From contig DASTKG010000060.1 of assembly GCA_035716005.1 (NCBI GenBank), positions 1 to 13,497 of the forward strand: 13,497 bases of DNA, in the 5' to 3' direction. The DNA comes from SZUA-252 sp035716005. Its GTDB lineage: Bacteria; Eisenbacteria; RBG-16-71-46; SZUA-252. This document shows, piece after piece, positions 5,526 to 12,364 of the stretch. A program made the translations under genes and the position numbers. Below the pieces are notes generated by a model. That model was not told the origin of the DNA, ran no database searches, and saw only the letters and a list, made by a program, of their open reading frames with translations. Each line of letters begins with the position of its first letter. The first letter of the stretch is position 1.

Positions 5526-6425
5526 ATGTCGGTGCCCATCCCCACGATCGAGCTGACGGAAGCCGAGCCCGAATCGGTCCCGCTCCACGAGGCGTACGGC
5601 TACTGTGAGGCGATCGTTCGCGCGAACGAGGAGAACTTCCCCATCGCCTCGCGCTTCCTCGCGCCCGAGCGCCGGCTCGCCCTCTTCGCCGTCTACGCGC
5701 TGGCCCGCACGGCCGACGACATCGCCGACTCCGAGGCGCCCGCCGCCGAGCGCGTGGCGGCCCTCGACAAGATCGAGGCGTCGCTCGTCGAGGCGCTCGA
5801 AGGACGGCCGCGCGGCCCCATCCTCACCGCCCTGGCCGACTCGGTCGACCGTTTCGGGCTCCCGGCCGAGCCTTTCCTCGATCTCCTCTCCGCCTTCCGC
5901 GACGACGCCACGGACGCGACCTACGACACGTGGGACGATCTCCTCCGATACTGCCGCGGATCGGCCAACACGATCGGGCGTATCGTCCTCGCGCTCCACG
6001 ACGTGGAGGATCCGGAGGCGACGCGCGCGTCGGACGCGCTCTGCACGGCGCTCCAGCTCACGAACATGTGGCAGGACCTGGGGCGCGACCTGGATCGCGG
6101 CCGGCTCTTCATTCCGCTCGAGGACCTGCGCCGCTTCGGCCTCGAGCGCGAGTCGATCGCGCGGCCGGCCCAACGAACGCATTTGACGCGGCTCCTCCTG
6201 CACGAGTGCGCGGGAACGGACGAGCTCTTCGAGCAGGGGCGGCCCGTCGTCGCCTACGTGCCGGCGGCGCTCTCGGTGCAGCTTCGCGCCACCATCCTCG
6301 GCGGGCGCGCCGTTCTGCGCGCCGTCGCGAGGCGCGGCTGGCGCGTGCTGAAGGAGCGCCCCACGCTGAGCGGCTGGGCGCGCGCGCGGGTGGCGGCCAT
6401 GGCGCTCCTGGGATTCGACCGATGA
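5526..6425 (+). CDS. hpnC: Hydroxysqualene synthase HpnC (squalene/phytoene synthase family)
   Basis: Trans-isoprenyl diphosphate synthase fold, 299 residues. In the characterised bacterial pathway HpnC converts presqualene diphosphate to hydroxysqualene. The first Asp-rich motif is 'ADDIADS' (D64, D65, D68) and the second is 'QLTNMWQDLGRD' (177-188, with D184 and D188). 'ENFPIAS' (36-42) is the HpnC hallmark that separates it from HpnD and CrtB. The ATG at 5526 is chosen because GAGGAGA lies just upstream; the earlier GTG/ATG codons at 5472-5477 fall within the predicted promoter. The final residues are basic and hydrophobic ('ARARVAAMALLGF') and could associate with the inner membrane. The stop overlaps the hpnD start as ATGA. 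The gene order hpnC-hpnD-hpnE supports the call over a phytoene synthase. Confidence 0.9.
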   Translation: MSVPIPTIELTEAEPESVPLHEAYGYCEAIVRANEENFPIASRFLAPERRLALFAVYALARTADDIADSEAPAAERVAALDKIEASLVEALEGRPRGPILTALADSVDRFGLPAEPFLDLLSAFRDDATDATYDTWDDLLRYCRGSANTIGRIVLALHDVEDPEATRASDALCTALQLTNMWQDLGRDLDRGRLFIPLEDLRRFGLERESIARPAQRTHLTRLLLHECAGTDELFEQGRPVVAYVPAALSVQLRATILGGRAVLRAVARRGWRVLKERPTLSGWARARVAAMALLGFDR

Positions 6426-7300
6426 CCGAGACGGCGATCGCGCATCGGGAGCCGGAGGCGCCCCCGGTGGCGCCGACCCCGCCGTCGCCGCGACGGCGCT
6501 CCAATTTCGGCGTGGCCTTCGCGCTCCTTCCGCGCGATCAGCGCGAGGCGATCCGGGCGGTCCACGCCTGGAGCCGCGCCGTGGACGACAGCGTGGACGA
6601 GGAGCCCGACCGCCGGCTGGCCGAGGCGAGGCTCGCGCGGTGGCGGGCCGATCTCGCCTCGCTCTACGAGGGAGAGCCGTCCGAGCCGGTGACGAGGGCC
6701 CTGGCGCCGCACGTCGGCCGTTTCGAGATCCCGCGCGACTACTTCCAGGACCTCGTGGCCGGCGTGGAGATGGATCTGACGCGCACGCGATACGCCACCT
6801 TCGCCGAGCTGGAACGCTACTGCTACCGCGTGGCCTCGGTGGTCGGGCTCATCTGCCTTCGCATCTTCGGCGACCGGGACGAACGCGGACGCGCCTACGC
6901 GGAGTCGCTGGGGCTCGCGCTCCAGCTGACGAACATCGTTCGAGACGTGGCGGGCGACTACGCGAAGGGTCGCATCTACCTGCCCGCCGACGAGCTCGCC
7001 CGATTCGCCTACGACGAGGACGCGCTGGCGCGGGGCGTTCGGAACGACGCCTATCTCCGGCTCATGCGCCACCAGGCCGATCGCGCGCGGAGCTACTTCG
7101 ACGCGGCGGCCGCCGAGGCGCGCTCGCTCGACCGCCGCCAGTTTCTCGCCGCCGAGATCATGGGACGCGTCTATCGCCGGCTCCTCGAGAAGATCGAGGC
7201 CTCCGGGTTCGACGTCTTCCACGGCGAGGTCCGAGTCCGCCGCGTGGAGCGGGTCTGGATCGCCGCGACCACCGCCGCCGCCGTTCACCTCGGTCGCTAG
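6422..7300 (+). CDS. hpnD: Presqualene diphosphate synthase HpnD
   Basis: Condenses two farnesyl diphosphates to presqualene diphosphate, the first step towards squalene. It has 292 residues. The Asp-rich motifs are 'VDDSVDEE' (D55, D56, D59) and 'QLTNIVRDVAGD' (168-179, with D175 and D179), followed by 'AKGRIYLP' (181-188). It has a Pro-rich, disordered-looking N-terminal extension of about 26 residues before 'SNFGVAFALLP'. In that segment a Gly (30) stands where relatives often have Tyr. The ATG overlaps the hpnC stop, so translation is probably coupled and this start is well supported despite the extension. Alone it could pass for a phytoene synthase (CrtB); the HpnC and HpnE neighbours favour HpnD. 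Confidence 0.88.
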   Translation: MTETAIAHREPEAPPVAPTPPSPRRRSNFGVAFALLPRDQREAIRAVHAWSRAVDDSVDEEPDRRLAEARLARWRADLASLYEGEPSEPVTRALAPHVGRFEIPRDYFQDLVAGVEMDLTRTRYATFAELERYCYRVASVVGLICLRIFGDRDERGRAYAESLGLALQLTNIVRDVAGDYAKGRIYLPADELARFAYDEDALARGVRNDAYLRLMRHQADRARSYFDAAAAEARSLDRRQFLAAEIMGRVYRRLLEKIEASGFDVFHGEVRVRRVERVWIAATTAAAVHLGR

Positions 7301-7316
7301 CCCCGGGAGCCGCGCC

Positions 7317-8636
7317 GTGAACCCCCGCCCCGACGTGATCGTGGTCGGCGCCGGCTTCGCCGGCGTGGCGGCCGCGTCGGCGCTGGCGGAGCGCGGCGTC
7401 CGCGTCACGGTGCTCGAGACGCGCCAGCGCGTGGGAGGGCGCGCCGCCTCCTGGACCGATCCGCGAAGCGGCGAGGTGCTCGACAACGGGCAGCACGTGC
7501 TCGGCTCCTTCTACGACGCCACGCTTCAGCTCCTCGACCGGCTCGGCACGCGCGACGCCCTCGACGCCGATCCCTCCCTTCGCATCCGGTTCTGGGAACG
7601 AGGGCACGGCGAGTACGAGCTCGCGGCCCCGAATCTCCCCGCGCCCTTTCACTGGCTCGCCGCCGTCGGGGGCTGCTCGCGGCTCTCGGCCATGGGGCGG
7701 ATGGCGGCGCTGACGCTCCATCCCAAGGTGAAGGCGCTTCTGGCGCAGCCCCGGGCGTCGGCCGATCTCACGGTCGAGCGATGGCTCGTCGGCGCGGGGG
7801 GCGTGGTGACGGAGGATCTGGCCGCGCTGCTCCGGCCGCTCGCGATCGCCGCGCTCAACGAGGACACGAAGGACGGATCGGCGCTCCTCTTCGCGAACGC
7901 CATCGACCGGCTCCTCTCGGCGTCCGCGCCGGCGAGCGGACTCGCGCTCGCGCGCCGCGGCCTCGGGGAGCTCTTCACGGGCTTCGAGCGCTTCATGGAA
8001 TCGCGCGGCGGATCGGTCCGGTTTCGCACCACGGCGCTCGGCGTTCGAATCGAGGGAGGAAGGACGGTCGGCGTGTCGCTCCTCGGAGGCGAGAAGCTCG
8101 ACGCGGGAGCCGTCGTGCTCGCCGTGCCGCACGAACGATTCGGCTGGATGCTCCGCCCGGAATATCTCGAGCCGTATCGCGATCTGGCCGGCACGCCGTG
8201 GTCGCCGATCGTCTCCACGGTCCACACGTTCGACCGGCCGATTCTCCCGTCCCGCTTCGTCGGGCTCATCGGAACGAAGACCCAGTGGGCGTTCGATCGC
8301 GGCGCCCGCGGCGACGAGCGATATCAGGTCGGCACCATTCGAAGCGCCGCCTTCCACGACTGCGAGCGGGAGGCGGGCAGCATCGCCGCCGAGACGACCG
8401 CCGAGCTCCGCGAAGCCTTCCCGGCCGCGCGCGACGCGCGGGTCCTCGCCGCGCGCGTCTTCAAGGAGCGCCGCGGCACGTTGCGATCGACGCCGATGGT
8501 CCAGCCGATGAGGCCGGGGGCGGCGACCGCGATCGGAGGGCTCTTCCTCGCCGGCGACTGGACCGACACGGGGCTCCCCGCCACGATCGAGAGCGCCGTC
8601 CTGAGCGGCCACCGGGCCGCGACGCTCGCCGCGTGA
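7317..8636 (+). CDS. hpnE: FAD-dependent hydroxysqualene dehydroxylase HpnE
   Basis: Flavoprotein of the amine-oxidase/phytoene-desaturase superfamily, 439 residues, the usual size. HpnE reduces hydroxysqualene to squalene. The Rossmann FAD site is at the N-terminus: 'VIVVGAGFAGVAAA' (7-20, GxGxxG at 11-16), acidic E34 at the end of the second strand, then 'GGRAASW' (40-46). The C-terminal FAD motif is 'LFLAGDWTDTGLPATIESA' (about 408-426). The start is GTG at 7317, with GGGAG upstream, 16 bp after hpnD. The last codons overlap the mutY start as GTGA. The position third in an hpnC-D-E order, rather than next to crtI-type carotenoid genes, supports the assignment. Confidence 0.9.
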   Translation: MNPRPDVIVVGAGFAGVAAASALAERGVRVTVLETRQRVGGRAASWTDPRSGEVLDNGQHVLGSFYDATLQLLDRLGTRDALDADPSLRIRFWERGHGEYELAAPNLPAPFHWLAAVGGCSRLSAMGRMAALTLHPKVKALLAQPRASADLTVERWLVGAGGVVTEDLAALLRPLAIAALNEDTKDGSALLFANAIDRLLSASAPASGLALARRGLGELFTGFERFMESRGGSVRFRTTALGVRIEGGRTVGVSLLGGEKLDAGAVVLAVPHERFGWMLRPEYLEPYRDLAGTPWSPIVSTVHTFDRPILPSRFVGLIGTKTQWAFDRGARGDERYQVGTIRSAAFHDCEREAGSIAAETTAELREAFPAARDARVLAARVFKERRGTLRSTPMVQPMRPGAATAIGGLFLAGDWTDTGLPATIESAVLSGHRAATLAA

Positions 8637-9661
8637 CGCCGCGCGCCGCGCTCCTCTCCTGGTATCGCCGCCACCGCCGCGACCTGCCGTGGCGGCGCAC
8701 GCGCGATCCCTACGCGATCTGGGTCAGCGAGATCATGCTGCAACAGACGCGCGTCGAAACCGTCATCCCGTTCTACGAGCGCTTCCTCGAGCGATTCCCC
8801 ACGGTCGGCGCGCTCGCGAGGGCTCCGGAGCGGGACGTCCTCGCGGCGTGGTCGGGACTCGGCTACTACCGCCGCGCCAGGAATCTTCGCGCGGCGGCCG
8901 TCGCGGTGACGCGCGACCACGGGGGACGCGTTCCGGAGAGCGTCGAGGCGCTCCGCTCCCTGCCGGGAATCGGCGCCTACACCGCCGCCGCCGTCGCGAG
9001 CATCGCGTTCGGGATTCCGGCCGCCGCGGTGGACGGGAACGTGATTCGCGTCATCGCCCGATGGGAGGGGCTCGAGGGCCGCCGCGACGACCCATCGCTC
9101 CGGCGCGCGGTGACCGAGAGAGCCGAAGCGCTGGCGCCCGGGCCCTTCCCCGGCGACTGGACGCAGGCCCTGATGGAACTCGGCGCGACGCTCTGCCTGC
9201 CGAAGGAGCCGCTCTGCGAGCGTTGTCCCGTCTCGAGCGCCTGCCGCGCCCTCGAGGAGGGCCGGCCCGATCGCTACCCCGAACCGCTTCGCGCCGGGCG
9301 CCCGCGGCGCGAGCGCCGCGTTCTGCTCCTCGTCCGTCATCGGCGGAGAATCCTGCTCGTCCCCGATCCGCTGGACGACGGCGCGACCCTCGCGCCCCCG
9401 AGCGCCGTCGTTCGCGAGGGCGCGGCCTCCGCCCGCGTCGCCCGGGCCCTGGCGCGAGCGCACGGCGCGATGGGCGAGCCGAACGGACCGTCCCGCACGT
9501 TCCGACACCAGACCTACTCGCACGACTACACGATCGAGGTCTGGGAGGCGGCGGGTCGCGGCGGGCTGGAGCTGCGCGAGGGCTCGCGCTGGAGCGCCCG
9601 GAAGGAGCTTTCCCGCCTCCCCCTCCGAGCCACCACCCTCAAGGCGATCAAGGACTTATAG
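8633..9661 (+). CDS. mutY: A/G-specific adenine DNA glycosylase MutY
   Basis: Base-excision repair enzyme that removes adenine paired with 8-oxoguanine, 342 residues (E. coli MutY 350). The catalytic Glu is E33 in 'WVSEIMLQQTRV' (30-41). The helix-hairpin-helix is 'LPGIGAYTAAAVA' (110-122). The catalytic Asp is D134 in 'VDGNVIRV'. The 4Fe-4S cluster ligands are C188, C195, C198 and C204 with C-X6-C-X2-C-X5-C spacing. The C-terminal domain is poorly conserved: the usual 'LWEFPGG' stretch is absent (here 'GATLAPPSAVV', about 250-260). The 8-oxoG-recognition 'FSH' appears as 'YSH' (295-297). The start is GTG at 8633 overlapping the hpnE stop (GTGA), with no separate ribosome-binding site, so it is probably translated by coupling. 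DNA repair genes at the end of hopanoid operons are probably incidental. Confidence 0.93.
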   Translation: MTPRAALLSWYRRHRRDLPWRRTRDPYAIWVSEIMLQQTRVETVIPFYERFLERFPTVGALARAPERDVLAAWSGLGYYRRARNLRAAAVAVTRDHGGRVPESVEALRSLPGIGAYTAAAVASIAFGIPAAAVDGNVIRVIARWEGLEGRRDDPSLRRAVTERAEALAPGPFPGDWTQALMELGATLCLPKEPLCERCPVSSACRALEEGRPDRYPEPLRAGRPRRERRVLLLVRHRRRILLVPDPLDDGATLAPPSAVVREGAASARVARALARAHGAMGEPNGPSRTFRHQTYSHDYTIEVWEAAGRGGLELREGSRWSARKELSRLPLRATTLKAIKDL

Positions 9662-9693
9662 CGCCGATTCCACCCCCGCAGGCGCTCCGTTCG

Positions 9694-9702
9694 TGGTAAA
9701 AT
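9694..9702 (+). promoter_or_regulatory. Extended -10 promoter for the subtilase gene
   Basis: TGGTAAAAT: a TG dinucleotide, one spacer base, then TAAAAT (five of six to TATAAT). No good -35 lies 17 bp upstream, which is typical of extended -10 promoters. The expected start near 9709 gives a leader of about 50 bases with AGGTAGGT before the ATG at 9762. It follows the mutY stop by 33 bp, so the protease is probably transcribed apart from the hpn operon. Confidence 0.5.
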
Positions 9703-9761
9703 GGGCGCGCATCCGAGGGCGTTTCAGGCCCCTGCGCGACCGTAGACCCGAGGTAGGTACC

Positions 9762-12287
9762 ATGAAGGTTTGTCGCCACTCCCCGGCGTTAACCCTCCGG
9801 CGCATCGTCCTGTTCGGAGCGATCGTCCTCGCCGCTCTCGCGATCTCCTTCGCCGCCGACGCCAAGCCGCTCTCGACGTCTCCCGCGCTGAACAGGATCG
9901 TTCCCGGCGCGGCTCTGAGCGAGCGCTTCCTCTCCCGGCGCGCCGATGGAGCCGTTCTCGTCGATCTTCTGATTCAGGGCGAAGTGCCGCCGGGCCTCCT
10001 TCGGGCTCGCGGCATCGAGGTGAACACCGTCGCGGGCGGCTGGCTCACCGCGCGCTGTCCGCTCGGACTCCTGAACGCCCTCTACGACATCCCCGGCATC
10101 GAGCGCGTCGAGATCTCGCAGCGCTGCCAGCCTCTGCTCGACGTGAGCGTCGCGGACGCCGGCGTCAGCTCGGTCCGAACGGTGGGACCGACCGACATCA
10201 CGGGAGAGACGGGGCAAGGCGTGGTCGTGGGAATCGTCGACACGGGCGTCGACCTCCACCACCGCGATCTCCAGAACGCGAACGGCTCCACGCGCGTCGT
10301 CTCGCTCTGGGATCAAACCGCGACGAGCGGGACGCCCCCGGCCGGATTCACCTACGGCGCCGAGTACGATTCCGCGGCCATCAATCGGGGGCTCTCGCCC
10401 GAGACCGACACCGACGGACACGGCACGCACGTCGTCACGACCGCCGCCGGCAACGGGCGCGCCACGGGGAACGGCCAGCCTGCGAACGTCTATGTCGGCG
10501 TGGCGCCGAAGGCCGACGTGATCGCGGTGAAGACCACCTACGCGACGACCTCCATCATCGACGGCGTCAGCTACGTCTTCCTCCAGGCCGCCGCGCTCGG
10601 CAAGAAGGCGGTCGTGAACCTGAGCCTCGGCACGCAGGACGGCCCGCACGACGGGACGTACGGCTTCGACACGATGATTTCCGCGCTCACCGGACCCGGG
10701 AAGATCGTCTGCGCGTCGGCCGGCAACAAGCAGCTCGACGACTCGCACGCGCAGATCGACCTGAACGGCACGACCCCGGCCGTCATGACGTTGAACGTGC
10801 CGTCGTACACGAAGTCTCCGCAGACCCAGAACGACTTCCTCATCTTCTCCGGCTGGTATCCGGGGGACGATCAGATCTCGGTCACGATCACTTCGCCGGG
10901 AGGCGACGTCGTCGGCCCCGTGACGCCCTCGACGTCCGCGAACCTGAACAGCTCGGACGGCTACATCAACGTCTTCAACGCCACGACGTTTCCCTCGAAC
11001 GGCGACAACGAGATCTACATCGAGATCTACGACGAGTTCGCCTCGAAAGCGCCGCAGCCCGGGACGTGGACGTTCACCTTCACGCCGATCTCGCTCCCGT
11101 CGACCGGGATCGTCGACATGTACCTCTACGGCAATCAGCTCGGCAACGGCGCGAACATCGCCCGGTGGGTGACCGGCCTCGTTCCCTTCGGCGTCATCGG
11201 GAGCCCCGGCAGCGCCGATTCGGTCATCACGGTCGCGGCCCACACCACCAAGGCCTGCTGGACCTCGGTGAACGGCAACTCCTACTGCTGGAATCCACTT
11301 CCCGCGCTCGACGACATCGCGCCCTTCTCGAGTCACGGGCCGCTCCGGAACGGAAAACTGAAACCCGACCTCTCCGCCCCGGGGAACGGCGTGGCGGCCG
11401 GCCTGTCGGCCGCGGCGAGCCTGCAGACCGAGCTCGTCGTGCCCGACGGAGTCCACGTGATGCTCGCCGGCACGAGCATGTCGACGCCCCACGTCGTCGG
11501 CGCGGTGGCCCTTCTCCTGGCGCAGCCGGCCTGGAGCGGCGCCACGCCGTCGGCCATTCGCCAGAGGCTCCAGTCGACGGCGCGGAGCGACGCGTTCACG
11601 GGAACGCTTCCCAACGCCACGTGGGGATACGGCAAGCTGAACGCGGCCGCGGCGCTCGCGCCGCTCACGACGCTCCTCGTCACCCACCCGCCGAAGGGCT
11701 TCTTCATGCCGCCCGGAAAGCCCGATTCCGTCACGGTCGTGCTCGGCGGCATGACGGCCGACTCGGTGACGATCGATCTCTCCCTGAACGGCGGAGCCTC
11801 CTACTCGGTTCCGCTCGGAACGCTCCACGCCGTCGCGCCCGGGGCGCCGCGATCGCTCTCCTTCTTCGTCGACCCGGCGTGGTCGACGCTGCAGGCGAAG
11901 GTCCGCTGCACCGCGCGAAACGCGACGACGACGCAGACGGGAACGTCCGACTCGCTCTTCGCCATTCAGGCGCCGGTCGGCGTCGAGGAGCTCGGGGTGG
12001 ACGCCCTGCCGCGGCTGGCGCTCGACCCGAGCCGGCCGAACCCCTTCAACCCGACGACGACGATCGGATTCGAGATCGCGAAACCGGGGCGCGCCACGCT
12101 CCGGATCTTCTCGGCCCAGGGCGCCCTGATCCGCACGCTGGTCGACGAGCCGCTCCGCGCGGGCCGCTATCGCACCGTCTGGGACGGCCGCGACGGTCGG
12201 GGCCGACCCGCCTCGTCCGGCGTCTACTTCAGCGAGCTCCAGGCGGACGGCACGCGGCTCGTGAGAAAGATGAGCCTCCTCAAGTAG
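9762..12287 (+). CDS. Secreted subtilisin-like serine protease (S8) with FlgD-Ig-like C-terminal domain
   Basis: Exported protease of 841 residues. A Sec signal peptide covers about 1-34 ('RRIVLFGAIVLAALAISF', cleavage near ADA/KP). Residues about 55-125 resemble a subtilase propeptide ('PLGLLNALYDIPGIERVEI'). The catalytic triad is complete: D160 ('VGIVDTGVDLHHRDL'), H220 ('DTDGHGTHVV') and S572 ('LAGTSMSTPHVVGAVALL'), with oxyanion-hole N322. Between N322 and S572 there are about 250 residues, where subtilisin has about 65, so a beta-rich domain is inserted at about 345-450. Residues about 635-735 look like an Ig-like beta domain. The end (about 751-841: 'NPFNPTTTIGFEI', 'GRYRTVWDGRDGRGRPASSGVYF') is an FlgD-Ig/T9SS-like sorting domain. 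ATG 9762 is preferred: a signal peptide starts there and AGGTAGGT precedes it. It is probably a cell-surface or extracellular protease for nutrient scavenging (inference). Confidence 0.9.
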   Translation: MKVCRHSPALTLRRIVLFGAIVLAALAISFAADAKPLSTSPALNRIVPGAALSERFLSRRADGAVLVDLLIQGEVPPGLLRARGIEVNTVAGGWLTARCPLGLLNALYDIPGIERVEISQRCQPLLDVSVADAGVSSVRTVGPTDITGETGQGVVVGIVDTGVDLHHRDLQNANGSTRVVSLWDQTATSGTPPAGFTYGAEYDSAAINRGLSPETDTDGHGTHVVTTAAGNGRATGNGQPANVYVGVAPKADVIAVKTTYATTSIIDGVSYVFLQAAALGKKAVVNLSLGTQDGPHDGTYGFDTMISALTGPGKIVCASAGNKQLDDSHAQIDLNGTTPAVMTLNVPSYTKSPQTQNDFLIFSGWYPGDDQISVTITSPGGDVVGPVTPSTSANLNSSDGYINVFNATTFPSNGDNEIYIEIYDEFASKAPQPGTWTFTFTPISLPSTGIVDMYLYGNQLGNGANIARWVTGLVPFGVIGSPGSADSVITVAAHTTKACWTSVNGNSYCWNPLPALDDIAPFSSHGPLRNGKLKPDLSAPGNGVAAGLSAAASLQTELVVPDGVHVMLAGTSMSTPHVVGAVALLLAQPAWSGATPSAIRQRLQSTARSDAFTGTLPNATWGYGKLNAAAALAPLTTLLVTHPPKGFFMPPGKPDSVTVVLGGMTADSVTIDLSLNGGASYSVPLGTLHAVAPGAPRSLSFFVDPAWSTLQAKVRCTARNATTTQTGTSDSLFAIQAPVGVEELGVDALPRLALDPSRPNPFNPTTTIGFEIAKPGRATLRIFSAQGALIRTLVDEPLRAGRYRTVWDGRDGRGRPASSGVYFSELQADGTRLVRKMSLLK

Positions 12288-12315
12288 TCCGAAACCTCCC
12301 CGGCCTCCGGCGCGT

Positions 12316-12352
12316 AAGGGGCGTGTTCCCCCCTCGCTCCGACACGCCTTTT
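12316..12352 (+). terminator. Terminator-like hairpin after the subtilase gene
   Basis: AAGGGGCGTGT (12316-12326) pairs with ACACGCCTTTT (12342-12352) in an 11-bp stem with two G-U pairs and a 15-base loop. The four T's at the end form part of the stem and no longer U-tract follows, so termination may be only partial. The ribosome-binding site GGGAGGA of the next gene starts two bases after it. Confidence 0.45.
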
Positions 12353-12364
12353 CGGGAGGACCCC

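Noticed and set aside
5526..8636. Carotenoid operon (two crtB-like genes and a crtI-like gene).
   Set aside because: Two synthases with HpnC ('ENFPIAS') and HpnD features in the order hpnC-hpnD-hpnE fit the squalene pathway better. No cyclase or hydroxylase of carotenoids is present.
9660..9686. AGCGCC/GGCGCT 6-bp stem with a 15-base loop at the mutY stop codon, considered as the operon terminator.
   Set aside because: Short stem, large loop and no T-run downstream; not separable from chance in GC-rich sequence.
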